Below are positions 1-10,461 of a stretch of 64,000 bases of DNA, one piece after another. The notes below the pieces were generated by a model, which saw nothing but the letters and a program-made list of their open reading frames with translations, was not told where the DNA came from and did no database searches. A program made the translations under genes and the position numbers. Location: assembly GCF_018294505.1 (NCBI RefSeq), contig NC_057795.1, positions 227,844,493 to 227,908,492 on the forward strand. The letters run 5' to 3'. The DNA is from Triticum aestivum. Lineage: Eukaryota; Streptophyta; Magnoliopsida; Poales; Poaceae. Each line of letters begins with the position of its first letter. Position 1 is the stretch's first letter.

Positions 1-253
1 GTGATGGGCGCCTCGGTCGACACCCTGAACGCAACGATCGGGGCTACGACCGCGGAGGTGGCCGAGGTGGAAGACACTGGGACGGACGTGACCACCGCCA
101 GGAGTGGCGCGACCAACCTCGGGAGGACCGTTGGCAGGGCCAACCTCGCGAGGGCGCTTGGAGGGAGCAGCCTCGTGAGGCGCACCCTCAGGGCAATGCA
201 GGTCTGCCTCCACTACCTCCACCTCCAAGAAGGAACAAAGATCACCACCAGGA

Positions 254-666
254 TGAGGGGGCTGGGGGCTTCCAGGAACCTCGAGCCATCGCCTGCATCT
301 TGGGCGGCTCACAGGCCCCAGCTTCTCATTGCATCTTCAAGTAGTTCACGCGTGAGGTGAACGCAGTGCTCCCCAAGCCCGAAGCAACTCACCCTCTTAG
401 TGGTCCAAGTGCGCCATCACCTTCAGCTCCTCAGACCAGCTCAAGTGCGCAGCCACTGCTGGCGCACTCCCCATGCTCTGCTCTCCCGTCATCAGGAACG
501 TGGTTGTCACCAAGACTCTCATTGATGGTGGAGCAGGGCTCAATGTCCTATCTGTTCAAACGTTCGACAGACTCCAAGCACCATACTACCAGCTTCAGCC
601 TACCAAGCCATTTTCAGGAGTAACCGACGGCTCCACACACCCGATATGGCAGATCCACCTCCCTGT
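254..666 (+). pseudogene. Gypsy gag C-terminus and first half of retropepsin (frameshifted, interrupted)
   Basis: Two frames together give a recognisable Gypsy gag-protease junction. From about 395 one frame reads through LPMLCSPVIRNVVVTKTL and then IDGGAGLNVLS, the aspartic-protease active-site segment, where DGG replaces the usual DTG/DSG. Further on it has PTKPFSGVTDGSTHPI and then IHLPVV, where homology stops at 666 because a solo LTR is inserted. Upstream of about 395 the same protein continues in another frame, so there is at least one frameshift. The second half of the domain resumes at 2109. The protein would have processed the Gag-Pol polyprotein; this copy cannot be functional. Confidence 0.75.
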
Positions 667-2108
667 TGTTGGGTTCTATGTTAGGGTGCGTCGACTGCAA
701 ATTAAAATTTCCTACGCGTAGAACAACCAAGAACATGCTATGGGAGATGGATCATAGATCGTTACCACTAGACGCGCAGTGCCATGCAGCGGAAGTAGAA
801 TTGAGGCAGCGCATTCTCGGAGTCGCCTCGCGTTCCCGAAGTCCTCCTCCTTTCCGGTCTCCCACGTAGCCGACCAGATCCCGCGAATAGGTTCGCCGGA
901 GCGGCGCAAGTGCACCGCCTCTAACGGTATCCGCACGTGCAGGAGGAATGTTGTGCAGTGCACTGCTAGGTCCGATCACACAACCGGTGGCGAGTGGAGC
1001 TGGCTATTCGCAACACATGCAAACCCTAGTCGCAGCGCTGAAGTGATCAACCAAATGAGTGTTCCACACCTCCAATTTATATAGGCGTCCGTCGTGGGCT
1101 CAACACTTGGGCCTCGCATGGACCCTAAAGCCCAGAAGTCTACTCGGCCACAATCCGAATACAGCTCGGATCACATCCGACTAGTGTCCTCGGATCCGAC
1201 CTCATAGGTTCCGTCCCTTAAGCGCGCGACCCCTTAGGTTCAAGTCGGCTTGGTCACAGTTCGGATCACCTCCGACCTGCATGGTTGGTAGCAGCCTCTA
1301 GCAAGGCGTGCCGACCACCAAGCAGACTATGAAGCTGGTTAGGCGAACATGTACAACGTGTCACACTTCTGTTCCCTTTGCCGCACGATATATGTTGTCG
1401 GGATCAAGGCGAGACTGTCATCCTTGTGCTAGCCCGACCTCTTTATCGTTACAGTGATACCAACCACAAACTAGATTATCTCATAATCCTTGTCACACGG
1501 CCATGCTTATCCTGGTCAGATCACACGAGGGGCCCAGAGTATATCTCTCCTGATCGGAGGGGCAAATCCCATCTCTCTCGACCATGTCTTGCAGCATGTG
1601 ACTGGACAAACCCGAAACCTACCTTTGTAACTACCCAGTCACAGAGTAGTGTTTGGTCGGCCCAAAGCAAGTCTGTCACCATCACAAGTACATGCGTCAG
1701 CTCAGGTCTAAGGACATAGAACGTATGTTGTACTAGAGACTCACAGATGACATATCGCTGCGTCTCATAGTTGGGTCTGTCCGACTCAGACCTTATCTCG
1801 ACTCGGATCTGACTATGTCGAATCCGACCAGACCTTTCCATGTCCATATTATCCGGTTAGCATCCAATGCTCCATGGCTAGTGAGACCAAGCCATCGACC
1901 GTGTCATATGCTAGTCTAGTTGGCTGCGCGTCCACACAGCCCTTTCGACTAGGGACCTTTTAGGACAGTCATCATACAATGCATAGTCCCACAAACAAGT
2001 CATGTACTTGATGATACACATCATTGATTATGTCCAAGGACTATCTTTATTCATAAACACATTGGAAATATCATCATACATGATTGCCTCTAGGGCATAT
2101 CTCCAACA
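667..2108 (-). mobile_element. Copia-type solo LTR (BARE/Angela-like), minus orientation
   Basis: This 1442-bp insertion begins TGTTGG and ends CCAACA, a perfect 6-bp terminal inverted repeat with TG...CA ends. It is flanked by a 5-bp direct duplication, CCTGT, at 662-666 and 2109-2113. Removing it rejoins the protease reading frame of the surrounding Gypsy element (HLPVV continuing into TFGERS). Read on the minus strand, the LTR starts like Triticeae BARE/Angela-group LTRs (ATATGCCCTAGAGGC near the terminus) and has one TATA box. There is no internal domain, primer-binding site or second LTR between the target duplications, so it is a solo LTR left by LTR-LTR recombination. Confidence 0.88.
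1075..1083 (-). promoter_or_regulatory. TATA box of the solo LTR
   Basis: The minus strand reads TATATAAAT, a canonical plant TATA box, about 1.03 kb from the LTR 5' end (2108). That leaves about 400 bp for R-U5, a normal position for Copia LTRs. Confidence 0.55.
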
Positions 2109-3130
2109 CCTGTCACATTCGGTGAACGTAGCAACTACGACACCAAGCTCGTCGACTTCGACTGCCTGCCCTACAACACCATCCTAGGGTACTCAGTGCT
2201 GACCAAGTTCATGGCAGCGATGCACCAGGGCTACAACGTCCTCAAGATGCCAGGAAGCGGCGGAGGCATCACAGTCGCGTGTCAAGAGAAGGATGCGGTG
2301 TGCTCCCTCGAGCGTGCCTTCCAGGACTGCAGCAGTCGAGAACCCTGAAGATGAGGGCGGTGCCCTCCCTCCTGAGGTCGCCCCCAAGATGAAGAAGCTG
2401 CAGCTAGGTCAGGGATCCCGTGAGGAAGCATCGCCCGAGGACGCCGCGCTAAGCCTAGCATCCTAGGATGCGGCACCTTCACCCATCGCATAGGAAGGCG
2501 CGCCCGACGCCCCTCTCAGGCTGGGCTCGAGGGCTCTCCTCGGGAGGGCCTCCGACCTAGCATGGGTCACGAGGGAGGCACTCAGGCACCACATGGAGGT
2601 GCTCTTCAGAGCATGCTTCCCAGGAGAAGGTGTTAGGAGAGAGGTGCCAGGCGTTCAGGAGTTCATCAGCAAGGCAATCAAGGAGATACAAGAGGCAAGG
2701 GTTTTGCAAGGCGATCGCCACCTACCATGAGGTGTGGATCACTGCCCTGGCAAGGGTAAGGAGTTCCACTTGCATCGACATCCTAGGGCTCAACAGGGCC
2801 TCATCTCAGCAGCTCTTCTAGCCGTCTCGTGTCGGCCGATGCGAGGGTCCACCCCACAGCTATGTTTGCATGCCCTTCGGTCTGTCGGGCACAGCCGTGG
2901 TGTTCCAACGCTGCGCAAGGGATGCCCTGGCAACTCACGAGGCCAGGCATCAGGCGATCCTGGTGGAGATGGAGGAGCACCCCCAGGAGCCTCCCGGGTG
3001 CTCTGGGCCTCTGGAGGCTTGGCACCAGAGCATCTCATGAGGAACAACTCTGGCAACGCGCATCTTTCGCTACCCCAACACCTCTTCAGCAATGGTACCA
3101 AGTGACATCTCTCCAGTTCGTTTAGTTTGG
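2109..3130 (+). pseudogene. Gypsy protease C-terminal half and degraded reverse transcriptase
   Basis: The segment resumes the protease interrupted at 666: TFGERSNYDTKLVDFD, then LPYNTILGYSVLTKFM and YNVLKMPGSGGGITV, the flap and C-terminal part of a Gypsy retropepsin. After stops near 2348 and 2466, an RT N-terminal stretch follows at about 2520-2710 (EVPGVQEFISKAIKEIQEA). Then come shifted fragments TCIDILGLNRA and YVCMPFGLSGTAVVFQRC, matching the CxDxxxLNxA and MPFGLxxAxxxFQ blocks of Gypsy RT. The YxDD block, RNase H and integrase are not visible, so most of pol is deleted. Confidence 0.7.
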
Positions 3131-3313
3131 GGGCGCCCCTCGGGCTGCATCATCCCCAGGCCGCATGGGTCCGTCCTTGTGACATGTATCCCTTTTGCCT
3201 CTGTCAGAGCTAGTTTACCTTCCTTCGCAAGCTACCTTAAGATTATCAATTGCCTGATCGACGCTTCATCGCCAAGAACGTCTCGCGCCCTTGCGAGCCC
3301 TCCCGCGACTGCC

Positions 3314-3760
3314 TCATGATTAAGGACTGGCACAATGTCTGTGCTCGGGTCCGTCCCTGCAGCGTCGCTAAACCCAAGAGGCTGAGCTCTGGCTCACGGG
3401 CCAGTCCTCGTGTACGTCACCTCTCATGGCCCTTGGTGCCTTGATCTCGCATGAGCTAATCATGGGCGGATGAGCGAGGGCCCGCGACCTGGTGCCCCTG
3501 TGGCCACGGCAACCGCGCACCAGCTGTTTTTCTTTAGGATCTTTGCATGAGAAGATTGGGCACGGCGTCTGTGCTCGGGTCCGTCCCTGTAGTGTTGATA
3601 AACCCAACGGCTAAGCTCTATCTGGTGGGTCGGCCCTGTTCACGTCACCTCCTGGGGCCGTTGGTGTATGGCCTTCTCATGCAATAGCCTCAGGAGACTC
3701 ATTCGGCACAGGCTGCCTAACCATCTTGCAGGACAAACACAAGTATTCGCAATCAAGCCC
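3314..3760 (+). repeat. Two imperfect direct repeats, about 230 bp, in the Gypsy 3' noncoding region
   Basis: The text GTCTGTGCTCGGGTCCGTCC occurs at 3337 and again at 3567. The surrounding sequence aligns at a 230-bp offset, including the shared words AAACCCAA, CACGTCACCTC and CTCATGCA or CGCATGA. No coding potential is apparent. The rest of 3131-4237 is GC-rich noncoding sequence between the end of pol and the tandem repeats. Confidence 0.65.
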
Positions 3761-4237
3761 AGGTGCAACCTGCCTTGAGGTAGGGCCTCGTGAGTCCCGC
3801 ACTGGCTCACAGGTGCCCATATACACCTCCTCCAGCCCTGCCGTGCAAGCCACGTGTCAGGGCGGGGCTGTACACGCCCCGGGGGCTCTCCTCAGAAGGA
3901 TGCCCCTCCCACGCACCAGTGGAAGCACGATGCTTCGCGCTGGCCGTCGACACTGCCGAGGAGCGGCTATGCCTGTGCAAGAGCGGAAGCGCTATGCTCT
4001 GCGCTGGTGATAAACAACTTGGGGTGTCATCGTGGCTGCATTAGCCTAAGGGAGCTTCCGGGCTCGGTGACCAGCCTCACCGTGTTGCTCTCCCTTGGGA
4101 GGGTAGCGCGAGGGGGCTGGGCACGGGGGCTATGCTTAGGTCACGCCTAGCATACCCCACCTCACCAGGCCCCACGGGCCTGGTCTTCGCGCGTCCCTCC
4201 CGAGCGAGAGCTCGGTGAGGAAAGGTATGATGGTCGG

Positions 4238-4745
4238 TTCATACGTCAAGGGGGACTCCTGAGCATCGCGTCTGAGGAGCCTAACTGGCCACATAGCCCC
4301 TCACCCCTTGTTCTCGTCCTGGTGATCCGGACGACCTAACGGCAGTTGAGGTATGCACGGGGCCGGGCCCTGCCGACGCAGAACGCCAAGGCCTGACTTT
4401 CGCCCTGTTCAAGCCGTTCGTATGTCAAGGGGGACTCCTGAGCATCACATCTCAGGAGCCTAACTGGCCGCATAGCCCCTCACACCTTAGTCTTGTCCTG
4501 GTGATCTGGATGACACAACGGCTGTTGAGGTATGCACGGGGCCGGGCCGTGCCGACACAGAACACCAAGGCTTGCCTTCACACTTTTTCCTAAGCTGTTC
4601 GCATGTCAAGGAGGACTCCTGAGCATCGCGTCCCAGGAGCCTAACTAGTCACGTAGCCCCTCACCCCTTGGGGTCGTCCAGGCGATCCGGACGACCCAAC
4701 GGTGGTTGAGGTATGCGCGGGGCTGGGCTCTGCTGACGCAGAACA
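4238..4745 (+). repeat. Three tandem copies of a 179-181 bp unit in the Gypsy 3' region
   Basis: The words GTCAAGG(G/A)GGACTCCTGAGCATC start at 4245, 4424 and 4605, giving periods of 179 and 181 bp. Each unit continues with GAGCCTAACT, TAGCCCCTCAC, GAGGTATGC(A/G)CGGGGC and CAGAAC. The array lies between the + strand pol remnant and the convergent antisense ORF, so it may form the 3' UTR of one or both. No protein is encoded. Confidence 0.85.
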
Positions 4746-4895
4746 ATAAAGCAAACGGAAAAAATTGAAGGAAAATAATCTAATTATTACAAAACATATT
4801 GTTCCAAGAAAACAATTTTAAATGCCTCCGCGAGGCATGCTACATGATATAGGACGAATAGGTAGGAGCAACGTCACCAAGCCACCTCTTCAGCC

Positions 4896-7532
4896 CTAGG
4901 TGCCACCGTCACCCGCCAGCGGAGCCCCGTCGCCAGGCGCGTCGGTCGTCCCCTCGGCCCCGGCCAGAAGACCGACGACAAGGAACTTGCTCAACAGGGC
5001 GTCCAGGGAGCTCTTCACAGCGGCACCAGCAGCATCCTGGGAGTCGGAGTCCACGGGATCGATGAAGGAGGAGAAGTCGAAACCAGCGTCCCGGAGATAG
5101 AGATGGTTGAAGACACACGTAAGGGCTGAGGAAGACAGCAAGCGAGCCTCACCTTCCACTAAAGAGCCAAACCCGTCGACAGCGTCTTCGAGCACTGCCA
5201 CCACCTCAGGGAGCAGAGCGGCAGGGCTCTCCCTCGGGGCCGTCAATGTCGCCTTCTTCAGGAGATCGTCCCCGAAGAGTGACCGCTGAGCCTTGTGGAA
5301 CCTCACCTCGAGGGAGGCAAGGGTGCTGCGCTCCATGGAGGCCGCTTCCTTGGCCTCGGCAAGGAACGCCTGGGCCGCCTCCGCCTCCTCCTGCAGCTTC
5401 ATCAGGCGCTCGCGCTCTGCAGACTGCTCCAGGGCTGCCTTCTTTAGCTCGGCATCTTGATCGACAAGGACAGCCTCCTGGGCCTTCAGCTTCACCTCAC
5501 ATTCCTGGAGCTGACCAGCATGGGAGGCCTGTTGATCCTGAAGAGCCTTGAGTTTAGCCTCCACCATGCGGCACCGATCCTCGGCTTCCGTGGCCTCTTC
5601 TGCGCTAGGTCGCGCTCGGTGGCAGCCATCCCAGATACCTTCTGGGCTTCCTCCATAGAGCCGCATGCCGCTTGGACAGACGCGTCGGCCTGGAGCCATC
5701 CAGAGATTATCCCCAGGCGGCCCAGCGCTGCGCACCGGTCCGGGCCACGAAGTTCACCTTGGAGAAGGTCCAGCGCCACTCGCGCCTCCTCCAGGGCTCC
5801 AAAGGTGGCAGGGGTGCCATGGCCCAACTGCACGCCGGGCAGGAGAGAAGACGTCCTCGGCGCCAGGACATAAGAAACCACAGCAGCAGGGAGGACTAGG
5901 GGCTCCGGAGGTTGGGCATCCTCAGGAGCCACAGCAAGGATGGGTGCCGACGGGGACAGCCCCGCTGAGGGCGCCGACACCTCCTGAGGACGGGCTTCTG
6001 AGCCCTGGGAAGACGGCATCACTGCCAGAGCTGCAGCGCTCTCCTTCGTTGGGGCTGCGGTGACCACCTCGACGCGCTCGACCACGGCAACCCCCGCGTC
6101 CTCCTTCTGCTTCTTCGACGACTGCTGCCTAATGACAGACAAAGACGCTAAGCATTGTGTCAGGAATCAATTACAAGACCAAGGGAGAAGACTTACTGGT
6201 CGGCAAAGACATAGCTCCTCTTCAGGCCCAGCAGCGGGGGCTGAGCCAGGGCAGCCGGAGCTGCACTCTTGGGAGCAGGAGAACTCGCGGTCGGCACCAC
6301 TCGGGACGCTGCTAGCGAAGGCGGAGCGCTGCCCGAGGGGATCAACGCAGTCCGACCCTTCTTCACGGACGACCGCTTAGGCTGCTTCGAAGAGGCCACC
6401 CCAGACCTCGTGGTGACCCCGGAGGGGCGAGCCAGCTCCACCATCGGAGGTGCATCATCATCGTCGTCGTCTTGGAAGTCGCGGAGGATCTCCCTCTACC
6501 TCGGGACAAAGGATTCCCCCTCGCCCTCGTCCTCGATGGCCTCAGAGGATTGGCCACCAGAGTACAGGTCCACCAAGGAGGTAGGCGGCGGGGGAGGCCC
6601 CGCCCGCACGAGCCCGAACTCGTCGAAGACCGGCATGGCAGCAGCAACCTCCTCCCCATCGACTCGACGGTACACCGGGAGCCAATCCTCCGAAGGACCG
6701 CTCGGGTCTTTCCCAGTCAAGTAAAGCAACACCTTGCTCAACTCCTCATCCGGAAGGGCATCCTGGCGCAGGCGGATCTTGTCATTGGCGCCCCCAAGCT
6801 TCCACAAGGGGCGGGAGCGATCTTGGAGCAGTGCTAGGCGCTGCAACAAGAACTCCTTGATGATCATGGCCAACGTCAGCTTCTCGCTCTTTAGGTCCTC
6901 CTCCATCTTCTTCATCAATGGCCTCAGGGAAGGGTTAGTGATCTTCTCAGAGGGCCACCCCTTCTCGAAGGAGGGGGACTCGGTCGGCAGCTCCAGCGAG
7001 TCCTGCGAGCACTTGGCATCCATCAGAACCCACCTCTTCAGGGCGTCTTCCACCTTCTTCCCAGCGCGGGAGATCGCGTTACCGCCCCGGGCTACAATGA
7101 AGCCGACGCATCCAACGGTTCGGTCGCCGCCCATGCGGAGGAATAAGTGGCGGAGCATGGCGATGGAGGGCATCACCCCACGAATGCCTCGCAGTAGAAG
7201 GCAAAGATGGACAGAAGGAGGATGGAATTGGGGTGAATGTGGAGCGCATGGAGGTTGTAGTGGTGAAGAACGACGTAGAAGAAGCGGGAGAATGGGGGCA
7301 CCAGCCTCGAATAGACGTTGTGCAGGAAGAAGGGGTAGAAGGTGCTGTTCACGGATCCTGGCGTAGCGGTGGCGACCCAGAGCATAATCTCCTCCCACTC
7401 ATTGTCCCCGCTCGCCGTCAGGAGAAGCGCGGTCTGGACCTTCTCCTCGATGACGGAGGGGGCGGTCAGCACCGGCTCATACCAGGCGGAGCCGGCAGCC
7501 GTGGCTGAAGCCTTAGCCCTCTCAGTGGCCAT
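4896..7532 (-). pseudogene. Antisense accessory ORF of a Gypsy element ('putative gypsy type transposon' protein), one intron, decayed
   Basis: A protein-like reading path runs on the minus strand from an ATG at 7532 (MATERAKASATAAGSAWYEP) to a stop at 4896. The N-terminal part includes HIHPNSILLLSIFAFYCEAF, typical of the plant domain annotated as putative gypsy type transposon (Pfam Transposase_28 as I recall it). The C-terminal part is a charged coiled coil (e.g. LKALQDQQASHAGQLQECE, ERERLMKLQEEAEAAQAF). A 68-bp intron at 6129-6196 has a GTAAGT donor and TTAG acceptor and rejoins the frame. Damage: a frameshift near 7174, an in-frame TAG at 6496 and a frameshift near 5605. It lies head-on to pol. 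Function is unknown, and it is not a DNA transposase despite the domain name. Confidence 0.7.
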
Positions 7533-7810
7533 TGGGCGGAAGATTGAGGGAGAAAATCGGCAGATCTGGTGAATTCTTCCGGAGTTGGGAGAAGGGGATC
7601 TGGAGCAAGATGAAGAGGAGGCAATGAAAGCCTTGCAGCAGATGGCAACCCTTTTGTTAGACAGAAACAGTTGTCGAGGCAGCGTGGGGAAGTGGAGCCG
7701 CCCACATCCCATAAATCGCCATGCGTCATCAAGGCCTCAAGCGGTTAGGGCCCATGGCGCTCCGCACTTGCCCTTTGGCTTCGCCTAGAAGCCAAGTCCG
7801 AGCACGCCAT

Positions 7811-7825
7811 GGGCCGGGGGGCTAC
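7811..7825 (+). other. Polypurine tract of the Gypsy element
   Basis: The sequence GGGCCGGGGGGCTAC directly abuts the TGTCGG start of the 3' LTR. This is the usual plus-strand priming site position in grass Gypsy elements. Confidence 0.6.
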
Positions 7826-8713
7826 TGTCGGCGTTCTGGATATGGGGGTATCCATACTTGCCTGCCTGCGGCCCACCACGTGGCTCCATCGACAACCTAG
7901 TACGACCCAGCTTCGACATCAACAGCTCAAGACCCTCGTGAGGGGCCAAGCCTAGAGAGGCGGACGACGCCAAGACACCTGAGGGGATCGGCCTCTTCAA
8001 GATGGCTCCCAAGAGGCGGAGAGTTCTATGCAAGGTGTACCTCACGAGGCTCAGCTAACGTGAGCCGTGACGACCAAGGCCAGGCGGGCGCCAGGCGGGC
8101 GCCAGCATACGCAGAGCGCTAGTTTCCTCTTTGTTGCAAGGGAGGCAAGCCGTAGGCGTGGAGTGCTTAGGAATCAGCCTAAGGTTTCCATTCCAGTGCA
8201 ACAAGACCAAGATGGCCAGGATGGCAGGACGGAGGTCATCACCGATCCCACCACGGTGTCACGACCAGGGGCTTTTCGCAGGTGAAGACTACTTTTGTCA
8301 GGATAAGCTGTACTGCTTGTCCCCTTTCAAATACGGCCATTGAGAGATCCCTTCCCGCCAACATTTGGGAAGAGGACCAAGGCCACTATAAATAGGACTT
8401 AGCCACCATCATAGAGGGGGATCGGATCCATTGTCACAGGACCACCTCACCAGCTCTCTTGAGCTCAAGAACACCTCACCTCCTGAGGCCAGTTCATCCT
8501 CAGCCCTTCGAGGCAATCCGACAAAACGCTAGAGTAGGGTATTACACCGCAAGGTGGCCCGAACCAGGATAAACTTTTGTGTCTCTCTGTCTCTTTGAGC
8601 TCGTCGCGCTAGGCTTAGGAGAATCGGGAGTAGGCAGGCTGGGTAGGTTGAGATCTCCGCATGCAGCCTAGAGTTCAAACCTTTCAAGGGTTTGCGGAAC
8701 CCGTAATCCGACA
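7826..8713 (+). repeat. 3' LTR of the Gypsy element
   Basis: This 888-bp LTR begins TGTCGG and ends CCGACA (6-bp inverted termini, TG...CA). It follows a polypurine tract and contains one TATA box. The next five bases, GTAAA, would be the 3' target duplication; the matching 5' copy lies outside the window and cannot be checked. Confidence 0.85.
8387..8394 (+). promoter_or_regulatory. TATA box of the Gypsy 3' LTR
   Basis: TATAAATA in the context CACTATAAATAGG, a near-consensus plant TATA box about 560 bp into the LTR. Confidence 0.6.
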
Positions 8714-9835
8714 GTAAAAACAAGGTAAAAGAGTTAGTACCATCCTATAGTTGACTGATGTCTTCTTAATTGTGCAAACAAAGATCTTCCTGTTATTCGT
8801 CGCAAGTTTCTTCATCCTAACAATCTTTCTGAGTTTCTTTACTTGACTGATATTCATGGACATCTCATTTCCCCATATGCAAAATGGGTCGAATAGTGGG
8901 TCTAAGCCTCTGACAGCAGGACCTACATGTGCAAGACCAAATTGTAAGAAACCTAAATATTAGAATGATTCCGCAACTGCACAATAATGTGCTATTAGCC
9001 AAAGGACCATGCTTGAACAAACCTCGATGGTAAACTGCACTGTCTCCCATTGTGTCCCTGCAACACACATAAGGAAGATCTTGATCAGGTTAACTGAGAG
9101 TTGTTATACTATCAGTAGAATATGTATTGAGTACAGCCAAATTCGATTTATTTCATATGCGTAACAATACAAAATTGTATCCACAGCAAATGAAAATAAA
9201 ATTGTAGAACTGAACCAAAAAGTTAAATGGACAACAGACCAAATGAACCAAAATAGTTAACTGAGTACAACATTGCAGAATAGAAACATGTACTAGAAGA
9301 TAAGACAGTTAACAAAACAAGGAATGCTTGAGAACACTAATATGGAATGTAGCAATTGTTGGACCAAACTGTTAACTAAACATTACATTTCAGAGGACCA
9401 AAGTGTTAACTGAACATTACATTTCAGAGGAGTAAACTGTAAACCGAGCATCAGATTGCATATTAACATTACAGAGGACAAATCACTAGAAGGCATTGGT
9501 GGTGGCCTCGAGAAAACAACATGAACTGTATTTTAAAGTAGACAACAACGTGGCGGTGTCGACGGTGGCCTCAAAGACGAGGTGCTCCTCCAAGATCTGG
9601 CATCGGCATGCATGGCAGCCATAGTGACCTCGTGCCCGCGTGCGGTCGCGATTTGCTTCTCCGCTGCCAGATGCTACTGAGCTCCATGTTATACTACGTC
9701 CAAAATGGATGTGGGCAGCGCTTAATTGGAGGAGGGGGACAATGATTTCGGTGGAAGGTGTCGCGCCGTCGGTCGGGGCATGTGGGATGGGAAAGGAGGA
9801 GGATGGTGTGGGTGGGGTGTGGATTACCTAACCAT
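8714..9835. other. Unclassified AT-rich segment, no gene seen
   Basis: I see no sustained reading frame or element terminus. At 9361-9462 there are three imperfect 34-bp direct repeats, each starting GGA(C/G) and including GT(T/A)AACTRA or a variant and CATTTCAGAGG. The rest is unique by eye. Confidence 0.4.
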
Positions 9836-10095
9836 ATCGACGAGGCCGCGCAGCAAGAAGAAGGGTCGGCGGCGAGGAGGCCACGCAGCAAGAAGAAGGT
9901 TCGGCAGCGAGGAGGCGATGCTGCAAGAAGAAGGTCGGCGGCAAGGAGGCAGCGCTGCAAGAAGAAGGGTCGCTGATGAGGAGGCAGCGCTGCAAGAAGA
10001 AGGGTTGCCGGCGAGGAGGCGGTGCTGCAAGAAGAAGGGTAGCCGGCGAGGAGGTGGAGTTGAAAGAAGAAGTGTCACCGGCGAGAAGGCTGAGC
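9836..10095 (+). repeat. Purine-rich minisatellite, about 35-bp unit, about seven copies
   Basis: The word CAAGAAGAAGG recurs at 9854, 9889, 9924, 9958, 9993 and 10028, with a degenerate copy at 10063, a period of 34-35 bp. Each unit also contains GCGAGGAGGC or a variant. Because 35 is not a multiple of three, the long open frame through the array (9726-10163) cycles through three peptide versions and is probably a by-product of the repeat. Confidence 0.85.
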
Positions 10096-10461
10096 TGCCA
10101 GTAAGCAGCAATGAAGGTTTGAACTTGGAAAGCAAGGAGGAACAGTGGAAATGTAGCTTTTGATGGAAGGGAGGGGACAGGGAGGTGGCAAAAAAAAACT
10201 TATTTGGTGCCGCAAGAAATTAACGTGCAAGTGCGGTTCAAGCGGGGGCGATGGACTATAGACAACGAAGCTTCCTGCGTAAGCCAGAGAAGACGGTGCC
10301 TAAGATATTTTATATCACATCCCACACAATTCTTTCTAGTAAACTGTTTGTGGTATACCTGATTTTTTTATTATGTTTTGAAAGAGAAAATGGTGTTACG
10401 GAGGGAAAGGATGGTGTTTGAATTTCTAGAACATTTATGTAAAGTTAACATGCAACTAAAT

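Larger units (their letters stand above)
1..8713 (+). mobile_element. Ty3/Gypsy LTR retrotransposon, right-hand part; 5' LTR lies outside the window
   Basis: The order of parts defines the element: gag/protease remnant, reverse-transcriptase remnant, noncoding 3' region with tandem repeats, an antisense accessory ORF, a polypurine tract and a 3' LTR. The LTR starts TGTCGG and ends CCGACA. Protease and RT remnants read on the + strand and the LTR has its TATA box on the + strand, so the element is in + orientation. Every coding part carries frameshifts or stops, and the pol region between RT and the 3' part is largely missing. A Copia solo LTR interrupts it at 667-2108. The antisense ORF downstream of pol is known from several grass Gypsy lineages. 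I do not assign a family name. Confidence 0.85.

Noticed and set aside
9726..10163. 145-codon ORF as a real basic protein
   Set aside because: It is mostly the 35-bp minisatellite read through three frames, with open frames on the other strand as well.
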